64,000 bases of DNA from Lichenibacterium dinghuense (GTDB lineage: Bacteria > Pseudomonadota > Alphaproteobacteria > Rhizobiales > Beijerinckiaceae), in contig NZ_JAJLMN010000001.1 in assembly GCF_021730615.1 (NCBI RefSeq), forward strand, positions 1,860,501-1,924,500, read 5' to 3'. This document shows positions 16,333-25,354 of this stretch, piece by piece (position 1 is the first letter of the stretch; every line of letters starts with the position of its first letter). A program made the translations under genes and the position numbers. The notes beneath the pieces are model-generated. The model had not been told where the DNA came from. It worked only from the letters and a program-made list of their open reading frames with translations, and ran no database searches.

Positions 16333-18132
16333 TCATCGCAGCACGGTGTCCATGCCGATGCCGAGCCTGGCCACGGCCGGGAACGGGTCGGTGGGCAGGT
16401 CGAGGCTCGGCGGCAGGTTCAGCAGCGGCGCCACGCGCTCCATGATCTTGCCGCACACGTCGCCCGAGTTCCAGGCGGCGGTGTGGAACCCGTAGGTGCC
16501 CTCGGCGGCCTTCGGGTCCTCCATCATGACGAAGAACAGGTACTTGGGTTTGTCGGCCGGCACCACCGACATGAAGGTCGTGTTGACCCGGTCTTTGGCG
16601 TAGTGGCCGTTGATCAGCTTGTCGGCCGTGCCGGTCTTGCCGCCCGCGAAATAGCCGGGGATGTTGGCCTTCTTGGCCGAGCCGAGCGTCGCGTTGAGCC
16701 TCATCAGGTATCGCAGGTCCTCCGACACGTCCGGGCGGACCACGCGGTGCGCCTCGTCGCGGGCGTCGCCGTCGCGCTTGAGGAAGGTCGGGGTGATGAG
16801 GTAGCCGCCGTTGGCGAGCGCCCCCACGGCCATCATGGCCTGCAACGGCGTGACGTTGAGGCCCTGGCCGAAGGCGATCGTCATGGAGTTCAGCATGCCC
16901 CAGTGCGGCGGCAGCTGCGGCATGGCGGTCTCGGGCAGCTCGGTCTGCAGGCGCGTCAGCTCGCCCATCTTGCGCAGGAAGGCCTGGTGCCCTTCCACGC
17001 CCACCATCATCACCATCTTGGCGGTGCCGATGTTGGACGAGTGGATGAACACCTCCGGCACCGTCTGCGGCCGGTTGATCTTCTCGTAGTCGTGGATCGT
17101 GGCGCGCCCGTAGCGGAGGTTGCCGCTCGTGTCGATCGTGCTCTTCAGCGTCACCTTGTTCAGCTGGAGCGCCATGGCGATCGAGATGGCCTTGAAGGTC
17201 GAGCCCATCTCGTAGGTGCCGACGTTGAGCCGGTTGATGTGGTCGGGCTTCAGCGCGTCGACCGGGTTGTTGGGGTCATAGTCGGGCAGCGACACGTAGG
17301 CGATCATCTCGCCCGTGTTGACGTCCATGATGGCGCCCGACGCCGCCTGCGGGTGGAAACGCTCCATCCCCTTCAGGAGCTCGTCGCGCACCGCGTAGGT
17401 GGCCTTGGCGTCGAGCGACAGCGCGATCGGCTTCAGGTCCTGCGGGGTGACGTCGAAGCCGGCGCCCTTGAGGTCGCCGAGCCCCTGGTTGTCGACCCAC
17501 TTCTCGATGCCGGCGATGCCCTGGTTGTCGGTGTTGGTGAAGCCGAGCACGTGGGCGCCGACGGGCCCGTTCGGGTAGATGCGCTTGTTCTCGGGGATGA
17601 AGCCGACGCCGGGGAGCCCCAGGCGGAACACCTCAGCCTGCTGCTTGTCGGTGACCCCGCGCTTGACCCACACGAAGCCCTTCTTCGAGCCGAGGCGCTT
17701 CCTGAGGTCCGTCGCGTCGATGTCGGGCAGCACGGCGGACAGCAGCTCGACCGCCTCGTCCTTGTCGATCAGGCGCTTCGGCTCGGCGAAGACCGACATG
17801 GTCCTGATGTCCTGGGCCAGCACGCCGCCGTTGCGGTCGAGCAGCTCCGGCCGCGCGCCCGAAACCGCGTCCGCGGCCGCGGCCTTGAGGCTGGCCGGCG
17901 CCTCCTTGGACAGGCCGAACTTGGCGAGCTTGCCGTCGATCAGGCCGAAGACGCACACGAAGGCGAGGGCGATGATCTTGAGGCGCCCGCCGCTCCGGTC
18001 GATCCGCGTGATCGTCAGATCCCGGATGAGGCGCCGAGGGTACGACGGCTGGACCTCGGTGTCGGCCTGCGAAGCGACCATGTCGACTGTTGCCCCCGGA
18101 GGAGCGGGCCCGGCTCGTCCGCTCACGGACAT
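16333..18132 (-). CDS. Class B penicillin-binding protein, FtsI-type peptidoglycan D,D-transpeptidase
   Basis: 599 residues. A cytoplasmic tail of about 50 residues is followed by one membrane helix (IIALAFVCVFGLIDGKLAKF), a PBP dimerisation domain and a C-terminal transpeptidase domain. The serine motif is GSTFKAIS, the second motif SSN, and the third GKTGTADK, all intact. It crosslinks septal peptidoglycan in the periplasm. Normally ftsI lies in the division and cell wall cluster, but no mur or fts neighbour is seen here, so this may be a relocated or second copy. An AT-rich patch just upstream (about 18148-18175) probably holds its promoter. Confidence 0.85.
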   Translation of the reverse strand: MSVSGRAGPAPPGATVDMVASQADTEVQPSYPRRLIRDLTITRIDRSGGRLKIIALAFVCVFGLIDGKLAKFGLSKEAPASLKAAAADAVSGARPELLDRNGGVLAQDIRTMSVFAEPKRLIDKDEAVELLSAVLPDIDATDLRKRLGSKKGFVWVKRGVTDKQQAEVFRLGLPGVGFIPENKRIYPNGPVGAHVLGFTNTDNQGIAGIEKWVDNQGLGDLKGAGFDVTPQDLKPIALSLDAKATYAVRDELLKGMERFHPQAASGAIMDVNTGEMIAYVSLPDYDPNNPVDALKPDHINRLNVGTYEMGSTFKAISIAMALQLNKVTLKSTIDTSGNLRYGRATIHDYEKINRPQTVPEVFIHSSNIGTAKMVMMVGVEGHQAFLRKMGELTRLQTELPETAMPQLPPHWGMLNSMTIAFGQGLNVTPLQAMMAVGALANGGYLITPTFLKRDGDARDEAHRVVRPDVSEDLRYLMRLNATLGSAKKANIPGYFAGGKTGTADKLINGHYAKDRVNTTFMSVVPADKPKYLFFVMMEDPKAAEGTYGFHTAAWNSGDVCGKIMERVAPLLNLPPSLDLPTDPFPAVARLGIGMDTVLR

Positions 18133-18340
18133 CCATGGCGGTGATCGCGATAAGATTTAGTTAAACTTAAGCGGATGTCCGCTCGCCGCCGTTCCGGTCC
18201 GACGTCTCTCCCGCCGGTCCGGGCTGGGCACGCCGCGAGCGGACCGTGCGGCGTGGCCGCCATCGTCTCGGCACCATCGTGGGTCTCGATCTGCGGCGCG
18301 CCGAGAAGTGGGCGCTCAGCTCCGTCGAGCGGGGAATGGC

Positions 18341-19156
18341 ATGAGCGGAAGCCCGGAGGTCGTCCACGTTGTTTGGGGGGTGAGCAGATCGGAGAGCCTG
18401 CGCGAGGCCCTGCGGTCGCAGGGGGAAAAGGCGGCAGTCGTCGCCTTGTGCCACGTCCTGAACGTCGGCCCCATCGATCCGCCGGAGCCGCCCGCCCGCC
18501 GGGCCTGGGCCGAGGCGAACCTACGTGACGACGACCCGGATCGCGGCTGGCACGAGCCCGAGGCGCCTTGGGTCCAGGCCACATCGCCCGGCGTCCACCC
18601 GGTCTACTGGGTTTGCCTTTCCGACGCCGCCGAGCATGCCAGCTTCCTCGCGTTCGCCTCCCGCATGTCCGGCCGGCCCTTCGACGTCGTCGATGTGACA
18701 GGGACGGGCGTCTCCGCCTCCGGCTCATCGTCGGTCCGGTCCCTCGGACAGCTCCGCCCCGATGAGATCGTCGCGTCTGGCCTTCACGCGAGGCGTCGCC
18801 CGTTCTCGCGCGAGGAGAGCGAGGCGGCCTCGGCGGCGTGGTCGCGGTTGCGGCGGGAGAACGCGCCGCTTCGCGTCATGCGCGGCGGCCGCCTGGTCTC
18901 GGCGCCGCTGACGCACTTCGACCCCGCCCTGACCGGCCAGGCCACCCCGGGCTGGGAGCCGGTCATCGCGCTGGTCGCCCGGACCCTCGACCACCTCGCC
19001 TCCGACGCCGACGAGCCGGGACGCGGCATCGGCGACGACGTCCTGTTCGCCCGCATCCTCGCCCTCGGGAAGGCGGGCACCCTCGGCGTGCAGGGTGCGG
19101 GGCCCGGCATGCGGGACTACGAGGTCCGCCTCCCCGCGCCCGGCTCGCCGGCCTGA
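18341..19156 (+). CDS. DUF1835/DUF3658 domain protein
   Basis: 271 residues. The N-terminal domain begins VVHVVWGVSRSESLREAL and includes CHVLNVGPIDP, typical of DUF1835. The C-terminus ends with the DUF3658-type segment GAGPGMRDYEVRLP. Function of the family is unknown; proteins of this kind are widespread single-gene accessory proteins. I chose ATG 18341, preceded by GCGGGGA. An ATG at 18308 in frame would add 11 residues without a ribosome site. Confidence 0.7.
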   Translation: MSGSPEVVHVVWGVSRSESLREALRSQGEKAAVVALCHVLNVGPIDPPEPPARRAWAEANLRDDDPDRGWHEPEAPWVQATSPGVHPVYWVCLSDAAEHASFLAFASRMSGRPFDVVDVTGTGVSASGSSSVRSLGQLRPDEIVASGLHARRRPFSREESEAASAAWSRLRRENAPLRVMRGGRLVSAPLTHFDPALTGQATPGWEPVIALVARTLDHLASDADEPGRGIGDDVLFARILALGKAGTLGVQGAGPGMRDYEVRLPAPGSPA

Positions 19157-19348
19157 ACGCGCGAGAGGACCTCCGAACGGGAAACCGGGCGGAGGCGGGC
19201 GACGCCGATGCCGGGGATCTCGCCCCTCTCCGGGGGGGCGGGGGCGGAGGGCCGCGCCGGCCGGATCGGCCGGGCGAGCTTCGGGCCGCCGGTCCGGGGC
19301 ACGGCCGCCCGCAACCCGGCCTTAAGCGGGACAGCCCAGGATGCGCCC

Positions 19349-20329
19349 ATGTTCGACCTCGTCGCCCCCGCCCCCGAAGCCCCGGCCGTCTTCGCGGCCC
19401 CCGCGGGCGCCGACCTCGCCGCGCAGGCCGTGGCCTGGCTCGGGCGGCTGCGCGGCGAGCGGCGCCTGTCGGAGGAGACGGTCGAGGCCTACGGGCGCGA
19501 CCTGCGCCAGTTCCTGCTGTTCCTGGCCCACCACCAAGGCGAGCCCGCCGACCTCGCGGCGCTCGCGGCGCTGACGCCCTCGGACCTGCGCGCCTTCATG
19601 GCGCGGCGGCGCGCGGACGGCGTCGAGAGCCGGTCGCTCGCGCGCAACCTCGCGGGGCTGCGCTCCTTCGCGCGCCACGTCGAGCGCGAAGGGCTCGGCC
19701 GCGCCGCGGTGTTCGACGCGGTGCGCTCCCCCAAGGTGGCGCGGCGCCTGCCGAAGCCCGTGCCGGCGCCGGCCGCGATCGACATGGCCGACCCCGCCAC
19801 GCGGGCCGACGAGGAGCGCGCCCCCTGGGTGCTGGCGCGCGACGCCGCGGTGCTGGCGCTGCTCTACGGCGCGGGCCTGCGCATCGGCGAAGCGCTCGGC
19901 CTCACCCGCGCCGAGGCGCCGACCGGCGGTCAGGACGCCCTGACGGTCACCGGCAAGGGCCGCAAGACCCGCATGGTGCCGGTGATCGAGCCGGTGCGCC
20001 GCGCGGTCGAGCGCTACATCGCGCTCTGCCCGCATCCCCTGCCCGGCGCCGGGCCGCTGTTCCTCGGCGTGCGCGGCGGCCCGCTGTCGCCCCGCATCAT
20101 CCAGCTCGCGGTCGAGCGGCTGCGCGGCGGCCTCGGCCTGCCCGCCTCGGCGACGCCGCACGCGCTGCGCCACTCCTTCGCGACGCACCTGCTCGGGGCC
20201 GGCGGCGACCTGCGCACCATCCAGGAGCTGCTCGGCCACGCCTCGCTGTCGACCACGCAGGTCTACACCGCGGTCGATTCGGCCCGGCTGGTCGAGGCCT
20301 ACCGCGCCGCCCACCCCCGCGCGCGCTGA
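19349..20329 (+). CDS. Tyrosine recombinase, XerC/XerD type
   Basis: 326 residues. The N-terminal SAM-like core-binding domain (about residues 20-110, LSEETVEAYGRDLRQFLLFL) is followed by a catalytic domain. The catalytic residues are visible: Arg in YGAGLRIGEALGL, Lys in GKGRKTRMVPV, HALRHSFATHLL carrying H-x-x-R, LLGHASLSTTQ, and Tyr in TTQVYTAVD. It should act with a partner at dif to resolve chromosome dimers. No integrase-associated att sites or phage genes are near, so a housekeeping Xer role is more likely than a mobile element. The start at 19349 matches the usual family length. Confidence 0.9.
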   Translation: MFDLVAPAPEAPAVFAAPAGADLAAQAVAWLGRLRGERRLSEETVEAYGRDLRQFLLFLAHHQGEPADLAALAALTPSDLRAFMARRRADGVESRSLARNLAGLRSFARHVEREGLGRAAVFDAVRSPKVARRLPKPVPAPAAIDMADPATRADEERAPWVLARDAAVLALLYGAGLRIGEALGLTRAEAPTGGQDALTVTGKGRKTRMVPVIEPVRRAVERYIALCPHPLPGAGPLFLGVRGGPLSPRIIQLAVERLRGGLGLPASATPHALRHSFATHLLGAGGDLRTIQELLGHASLSTTQVYTAVDSARLVEAYRAAHPRAR

Positions 20330-20339
20330 GGGGGACCCG

Positions 20340-21551
20340 GTGCGCCGCCTCATCGCCCTGCTCCTCGCGCTTCTGGCGGCCGTGCCGGCCCTCGCCCAGG
20401 AGGCGCCGCGGCTGCGCGTGGCGCTCGCCCCCGGCGCGCCCGAGACCGTCTATGCCGCGCCGGCCGACGGCTGCACGCCCGACGACGTGCCGGACGCGCC
20501 CGTGCGCGCTTTCCGCGACGCCGGGGGCGGCGTGACGCTGTTCGGCCTCCACTACGACAACCGGGCCCTCAAGGGCCCCGACTTCGCGCACCTCAAGATC
20601 GACTGCCACGTCGTCTACGCGTCGCACGGCGACGCCGACCCGGCGGCCTACGACGACCGGAGCTGGATCGCCGCGACCTGGACGGCGGACGGGCGGACCG
20701 TGTCGGCCCTGATCCACCACGAGTATCAGGCCAACGAGCACCCCGGCCGCTGCCGGTTTCCGGCCTATATGCAGTGCTGGTTCAACACCGTGCTGGAGGC
20801 GCGCTCGACCGACGGCGGCGCCGACTTCGCGCGCCCCCCCGCCGTGGTGGCCTCGGCGCCGTTCCGGCAGGACCACGACCAGGGCCGCCACCGCGGCTTC
20901 TTCAACCCGTCCAACATCGTGGCGGACGGGCGCTACGAATATTTCATGGCCTCGACCACCGGCTGGAGCGGGAATGCGGGCGTCGCCGGGCTGGCGCCGG
21001 AGCGCGGGCTCGCTCCCGGAACGGGAGCCGATCAGCAGGCGGGCGTGTGCCTGTTCCGCTCGGCCACGCCGGCCGACCCGCGCTCCTGGCGCGCCTGGGA
21101 CGGGCGCGGCTTCACGGTCGCCTACGCCGACCCCTACCGCGGAGCGCCGCATCCCGCGCCCTGCGCGGTCGTCGCGCCCTTCCCGGCGCCGGTCGGCTCG
21201 ATCGTGCGGGTCGAGCCCGGCGGGCTCTGGCTGGCCGCGTTCCAGGCCAAGGCGGACGCGGGCGCCTTCCCGCTGTCCGGCTTTTATTACGCCACCTCGC
21301 CGGACCTCCTGCACTGGAGCGCGCCGCGGCTCCTGCTCGCGGGCCCGACGCTCTACGACGACGCCTGCCGGGCCGGCGGCCCGCTGGTGAGCTACCCGGT
21401 GGTCCTCGACCCCGCCTCGCCGTCGCGCAACTTCGACCGCACGGGGCGGGCGCCGGACCTGTATTACGACGTGCTTGAGACCGAGGGCTGCACCGTCACC
21501 GGGCGGCGCAGCCTCGTGCGGCGGCGGCTGACGATCGAGGGGCCCCGGTGA
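20340..21551 (+). CDS. Secreted protein, possibly a beta-propeller glycosidase-like fold
   Basis: 403 residues starting at GTG 20340, 10 bases after the recombinase stop. It has a clear signal peptide (LIALLLALLAAVPALAQ-EA). The mature protein has Cys pairs and repeated aromatic/Asp motifs such as IVADGRYEYFMAST and FYYATSPDLLHWSAPRLLL. The latter resembles blade signatures of five-bladed propeller GH43/GH32-like and sialidase-like proteins. I cannot assign catalytic residues. It probably acts on or binds extracellular carbohydrate; this is tentative. Confidence 0.6.
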   Translation: MRRLIALLLALLAAVPALAQEAPRLRVALAPGAPETVYAAPADGCTPDDVPDAPVRAFRDAGGGVTLFGLHYDNRALKGPDFAHLKIDCHVVYASHGDADPAAYDDRSWIAATWTADGRTVSALIHHEYQANEHPGRCRFPAYMQCWFNTVLEARSTDGGADFARPPAVVASAPFRQDHDQGRHRGFFNPSNIVADGRYEYFMASTTGWSGNAGVAGLAPERGLAPGTGADQQAGVCLFRSATPADPRSWRAWDGRGFTVAYADPYRGAPHPAPCAVVAPFPAPVGSIVRVEPGGLWLAAFQAKADAGAFPLSGFYYATSPDLLHWSAPRLLLAGPTLYDDACRAGGPLVSYPVVLDPASPSRNFDRTGRAPDLYYDVLETEGCTVTGRRSLVRRRLTIEGPR

Positions 21552-21579
21552 GCGGTGGCCTTGCCGGGAAGCCTCAGCC

Positions 21580-21933
21580 GTGATGGGGTGCGGAAACGCC
21601 GCCCGGACGGGGCGCACGGGCGGCACCACGGCCCTGCCGATGCCCCGCGGCGGGGCCGTGGACCGCACGAAGGCGGACGGCCCGGAGCTGGAGAGACGGT
21701 TGGAGCGGCAAACCTATCGCAGGGTGCGGTTGGCGGTGCTGGGCGTCAGCCTCGTCGTCTGCCTGCTCGCCTACGCCCACCGGATCCCGCTCCTGTTCGG
21801 CGAGGCGGCGTCCTGCATAATCCCGCTTCTCTGGGCCATCGACGCCTACCGGGAAGAGAAGCGGCTGATGTTCGCCGTGGCGGCCACGCTGCTGCTGATC
21901 ACGGCCCTGCCGTTGCTGCAACTCGCCCGCTGA
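21580..21933 (+). CDS. Small membrane protein, unknown
   Basis: 117 residues. The first 45 are charged and of low complexity. Then come hydrophobic helices VLGVSLVVCLLAYAH, FGEAASCIIPLLWAI and MFAVAATLLLITALPLLQLA. Start is uncertain: GTG 21580, ATG 21583 or an internal ATG at about 21640. It lies just ahead of two further small genes and may be co-transcribed with them. No family recognised. Confidence 0.5.
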   Translation: MMGCGNAARTGRTGGTTALPMPRGGAVDRTKADGPELERRLERQTYRRVRLAVLGVSLVVCLLAYAHRIPLLFGEAASCIIPLLWAIDAYREEKRLMFAVAATLLLITALPLLQLAR

Positions 21934-21962
21934 CGGGCGCCTCCGAGGAAACCGAGATCATC

Positions 21963-22163
21963 ATGGCGCAGGACATCGAAGCCGCGCGGGCCAGGGCCGA
22001 GGCACGCTTCAAGAAGCCGGCCGACATGGCCGAGACCGAGGCGGCGCGCGCCGAGCGGGAGCTGCGCGAGCGCACCGAGCGCCTGCGGGCGGCGCGCCTC
22101 GCCCAGGAGGAGGTCAAGCGCAAGGGGGCGGAGATCCGCGCGGGACGGCGCCGCACGCCGTGA
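21963..22163 (+). CDS. Small charged coiled-coil protein
   Basis: 66 residues, almost entirely Ala, Glu, Arg and Lys, and predicted to be a single long helix (AETEAARAERELRERTERL). It overlaps the next gene by four bases (GTGA). Unknown function, perhaps a cytoplasmic partner of the flanking membrane proteins. Confidence 0.55.
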   Translation: MAQDIEAARARAEARFKKPADMAETEAARAERELRERTERLRAARLAQEEVKRKGAEIRAGRRRTP

Positions 22164-22336
22164 GGGGGCTCGGGATCGCGCTGCTGCTCGTCGGGCTGCT
22201 GTGGATCCTGCAGGGCGCCGGCCTGGTGGGCGGCAGCTTCATGACGGGCCAGAGGCGGTGGCTGCTCATCGGGATCGTCACGGCGGCGCTGGGTGCGGCC
22301 GTGCTCGGCCGGGGGATGCGGCGCCCGGGACGCTGA
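22160..22336 (+). CDS. 58-residue two-helix membrane protein
   Basis: The GTG at 22160 overlaps the preceding stop (GTGA) and opens a 58-codon frame. It has two hydrophobic segments (GIALLLVGLLWILQGAGLV and WLLIGIVTAALGAAVLG) and a basic tail. Translational coupling and the clean two-helix pattern support it as real. Similar short two-helix proteins are common in proteobacteria and mostly uncharacterised. Confidence 0.6.
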   Translation: MRGLGIALLLVGLLWILQGAGLVGGSFMTGQRRWLLIGIVTAALGAAVLGRGMRRPGR

Positions 22337-22457
22337 GGGCGCCGGGGCGACAACGCCGCCTTCACCACGCTTCGAGCCGGCCGCCGCGGGCCAACCTTCG
22401 ATCAACCCTGCCGATGCCATGGTGGCCGCACGCAACAGGACGTGTGAGCCGCCCCTC

Positions 22458-23408
22458 ATGGCCAGCCCGAAATACCGCCTCGTCACCCGCAGCGACTTCG
22501 ACGGCCTCGTCTGCGGCATGCTGCTGCGCGAGCTCGATCTCATCGACGAGGTCAAGTTCGTCCACCCGAAGGACATGCAGGACGGCGCCGTGCCGATCAC
22601 GGACCGCGACATCGTCACCAACCTGCCATACGTGCCGGGCTGCCACCTCGCCTTCGACCACCATTCGAGCGAGGTGACGCGGCGCGGCGGGCGCGACTAT
22701 CCCAACCACGTCATCGACCCCGCCGCCCCCTCGGCGGCCCGCGTGGTCTACGATTACTACGGCGGCGCGGCCGCCTTCCCGCGCATCTCCGCCGAGCTGA
22801 TGGCCGCCGTCGACAAGGCGGATTCGGCGCAGTTCAGCCGCGACGAGATCCTGCACCCGACCGGCTGGGTGCTGATGAACTACCTCATGGACTCGCGCAC
22901 CGGCCTCGGGCGCTTCCGCGACTTCCGCATCTCCAACTACGAGCTGATGATGCGGCTTATCGAGAGCTGCCGCGACCTGTCGGTCGACGAGGTGCTGGCC
23001 CTGCCGGACGTGAAGGAGCGCGTCGACCTGTACGAGGCGCACCGCGACCTCTTCGTCGAACAGCTGCGCCGCTGCACGGCCGTGCACGGCAAGCTCGCCC
23101 TGATCGACCTGCGCGGCGAGGACACGATCTACGCCGGCAACCGCTTCACGGTCTACGCGCTGTTCCCGCAGTGCGACATCTCGGCCCACGTCATGTGGGG
23201 CTTGAAGAAGCAGAACACCGTCTTCGCGGTGGGCAAGTCGATCCTCGACCGCGGCTCGCCCGTCGACGTCGGCGCGGTCTGCCTCGGCTACGGCGGCGGC
23301 GGCCACCGCGCGGCCGGCACCTGCCAGGTGCCGAACGACCGGGCGGAGGTGGTAAAGGCCGAGCTGATCGCGGCGCTCGACCCCGCGCCGCTGCCCGCCG
23401 CGGCCTGA
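22458..23408 (+). CDS. DHH-family phosphoesterase, exopolyphosphatase-like
   Basis: 316 residues. The N-terminal motif TRSDFDGLVCG, the DHHSSE motif about 55 residues later, and the C-terminal DHHA1 signature YGGGGHRAAGTC are intact. The family comprises Mn2+-dependent phosphoesterases acting on polyphosphate, short oligonucleotides or cyclic dinucleotides. Exopolyphosphatase annotation is by convention only. ATG 22458 is chosen over an in-frame ATG at about 22419 because homology-like sequence begins at KYRLVTRSDFDG. Confidence 0.8.
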   Translation: MASPKYRLVTRSDFDGLVCGMLLRELDLIDEVKFVHPKDMQDGAVPITDRDIVTNLPYVPGCHLAFDHHSSEVTRRGGRDYPNHVIDPAAPSAARVVYDYYGGAAAFPRISAELMAAVDKADSAQFSRDEILHPTGWVLMNYLMDSRTGLGRFRDFRISNYELMMRLIESCRDLSVDEVLALPDVKERVDLYEAHRDLFVEQLRRCTAVHGKLALIDLRGEDTIYAGNRFTVYALFPQCDISAHVMWGLKKQNTVFAVGKSILDRGSPVDVGAVCLGYGGGGHRAAGTCQVPNDRAEVVKAELIAALDPAPLPAAA

Positions 23409-23471
23409 CGCCGCCGCATTCCGCGTGTAAGGCGCGGGGAACCGCCCTCCCCCCGCTCCGGGTTCCCCGCC

Positions 23472-24317
23472 TTGCACGCATCTCGCCGCTTCCCGGCCCT
23501 CCTCCTCTCGGCCCTGTTCCTGGCGCTCCCCGCGCGGGCCGCGCCGGGGCCGGAGGTGTTCGTGCCGAGCCTGTGGGACCCGGCCTCGCCGCCCCCGAAG
23601 CCCGACCCCGCGGCGCTGAAGCCCCTCCTCATCGTGACGGGCCAGGACGACCCGCCCTTCGCCTTCACCCTGCCCGACGGCACGCCGGCCGGCTTCGACG
23701 TCGACCTCGCGCGCGCGCTCTGCGACGAGCTCAAGGTCGCCTGCACGGTCCAGGCGCGGCGGTGGGACACGATCCTGCCCGCCATCGCCGCGGGGGCCGG
23801 CGACGCCGCCGTGGCTTCCATCGCCATCGCGCCGGCGAGCCTCGCCGCCGTCGACTTCACCTCGCCCTACTACCGCACCCCGGCCCGCTTCGTGGCGCCG
23901 CTCGCGGCCCATGCCGGCGACGTGCTGCCCGAGACGGTGGCGGGCAAGCGGATCGGCGTGCAGGCCGGCACGGCCCACGAGGCCTATCTCAAGGCCTTCT
24001 TCCCCGCCGCGACGCTCGTGCCCTTCGGCTCGGCGGCCGAGCTGCGCGCCGCAGTGGCGGGGGGCAAGGTCGACCTCGCCTTCGGGGACGGCATCGCCTT
24101 CGCGGGCTGGCTCAACGGGCCGGCCGGCTCGGCCTGCTGCGCCTTCGCGGGCGGCCCGTTCACGGAGACGCGCTTCTTCGGCGAGGGCGCCGGCATCGCG
24201 GTGAAGCGCGGGCGCGAGCCCCTGCGCGTCGCCCTCGACTACGCCCTGTGGCGCCTCGCGCAGAACGGCACCTACGGCGACCTGTGGCTGAAGTATTTCC
24301 CGGTCAGCCCGTATTGA
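23472..24317 (+). CDS. Family 3 extracellular solute-binding protein (ABC-type)
   Basis: 281 residues with a signal peptide (PALLLSALFLALPARAA-PG) and the SBP-3 pattern: DDPPFAFTLPDGTPAGFDVD, later DFTSPYYRTPARF, and GKRIGVQAGTAHEAYLKAFF. It should bind an amino acid or small polar solute in the periplasm. No permease or ATPase gene is adjacent, so it is an orphan. The best start is TTG at 23472. Ends before a dispersed inverted repeat shared with the convergent SCO gene. Confidence 0.8.
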   Translation: MHASRRFPALLLSALFLALPARAAPGPEVFVPSLWDPASPPPKPDPAALKPLLIVTGQDDPPFAFTLPDGTPAGFDVDLARALCDELKVACTVQARRWDTILPAIAAGAGDAAVASIAIAPASLAAVDFTSPYYRTPARFVAPLAAHAGDVLPETVAGKRIGVQAGTAHEAYLKAFFPAATLVPFGSAAELRAAVAGGKVDLAFGDGIAFAGWLNGPAGSACCAFAGGPFTETRFFGEGAGIAVKRGREPLRVALDYALWRLAQNGTYGDLWLKYFPVSPY

Positions 24318-24355
24318 TGGTCCGGTCCCGGCGCCGCCTTCGCGCTCTCAAATCT

Positions 24356-24469
24356 GTCATCCCGGACTTGATCCGGGATCCAGCGGTGCGGCCGCGCTCG
24401 ACCTCGCCAGGTCGGACCCGGTCGGACCGACTGGTTCCCGGGTCGTCGCTGCGCTCCGCCCGGGATGAC
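24356..24469. repeat. Dispersed inverted repeat between convergent genes
   Basis: Arms GTCATCCCGG (24356-24365) and CCGGGATGAC (24460-24469) are exact complements. The inner sequences CTTGATCCGGGATCC and GGTTCCCGGGTCG are partly palindromic. This GTCATCCCGG-type element occurs in many alphaproteobacterial genomes. It lies between the 3' ends of the binding-protein and SCO genes. Confidence 0.75.
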
Positions 24470-24498
24470 GGCGCAGCGCGTGGCCGCGATCCCCGCCC

Positions 24499-25089
24499 TC
24501 AGCTCACCTTGCTCAGCGCCTCCGCGGCCTTCTTGGGGTCCTCGAGGTCGGGATTGAACGACTCGACGAAGTTGCCGCGCCCGTCCATCAGGTAGACCAC
24601 GCCCGTGTGGTCGACGCTGTAGCCGCCGTCGCCCGTCGGCACCTTCTTGGCGTAGACGCGGTACTCGTGCGCGATCTTGTCCACCGCTGCCTGGCTGCCC
24701 GTCAGCCCGACGATGCGCGGATCGAAGCTCGACAGGTAGTCCTTCATCACCGCGGGCGTGTCGCGCTCGGGGTCGAGCGTGACGAAGAGGGCCCGCACGC
24801 GCTTGTCGGGCCCGAGCGCCGTGAGCGTCTGCGAGATGGCGTCGAGCGTGGTCGGGCACACGTCCGGGCAGTGCGTGTAGCCGAAGAACACCAGCGTGGG
24901 CTCGCCGGCGAAGCTCGCCTCCGTCACCGGCCGGCCGTCGCCGTCGACCAGCGCGAAGGGGCCGCCGATGCCGCTCGCGGCCGGCCCCGGCGCGCCGGCG
25001 TGCTGCACCACCAGCGCGCCGAGGATCACCAGGATGCCCAGCGCCGCGCCGAGCAGCGGCAGGAGCGTGCGGCGGGACGGCATCGGCAT
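24499..25089 (-). CDS. SCO1/SenC family copper chaperone/thiol protein
   Basis: 196 residues. One N-terminal membrane anchor (LLPLLGAALGILVILGALVV) is followed by a thioredoxin-like domain. The Cu-binding motif is FGYTHCPDVCPTTL, and the distal His is in YSVDHTGVVYLMD. SCO proteins deliver copper to the CuA site of cytochrome c oxidase or act as thiol reductases in the periplasm. It is divergent from the rhodopsin-like gene. Start at 25089 gives a standard membrane anchor. Confidence 0.9.
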   Translation of the reverse strand: MPMPSRRTLLPLLGAALGILVILGALVVQHAGAPGPAASGIGGPFALVDGDGRPVTEASFAGEPTLVFFGYTHCPDVCPTTLDAISQTLTALGPDKRVRALFVTLDPERDTPAVMKDYLSSFDPRIVGLTGSQAAVDKIAHEYRVYAKKVPTGDGGYSVDHTGVVYLMDGRGNFVESFNPDLEDPKKAAEALSKVS

Positions 25090-25227
25090 GCAAGGACTCT
25101 CCGGGAGCGCCGCGCGCTCATGGCACGGCTCGGCGGCGAAGGCGAGGCGGGCGGTGCCGGGCCATCCGGTCGGGGGACACATCGCCGCATCGCGGGGCGG
25201 CGCAACCCCTCGTTCTCTCGACGCCGC

Positions 25228-25270
25228 GTCGCGATCGCGCCCCGATACACCCCGATCACGGGATCGCGAC
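25228..25270. promoter_or_regulatory. Inverted repeat between the SCO and rhodopsin-like genes
   Basis: GTCGCGATC (25228-25236) and GATCGCGAC (25262-25270) are exact complements separated by 25 bases, within the 265-base divergent intergenic region. It might be a regulator site or a chance GC-rich repeat. No other element is evident there. Confidence 0.3.
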
Positions 25271-25354
25271 GGAACTTCGACAGAAGCCGCGGGTGGGATC
25301 CATCGGCACGCGCCGGGCCGGCGCGCCCCGACGGCTTCCGCGCGAGGCTCCCCC

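Noticed and set aside
19349-20329. Integrase of a genomic island or prophage
   Set aside because: The protein has the XerC/D size and motifs, and no tRNA, att repeats or phage genes flank it.
22362-23978. Long minus-strand frame opposite the DHH gene
   Set aside because: Shadow of the plus-strand gene; no domain motifs.
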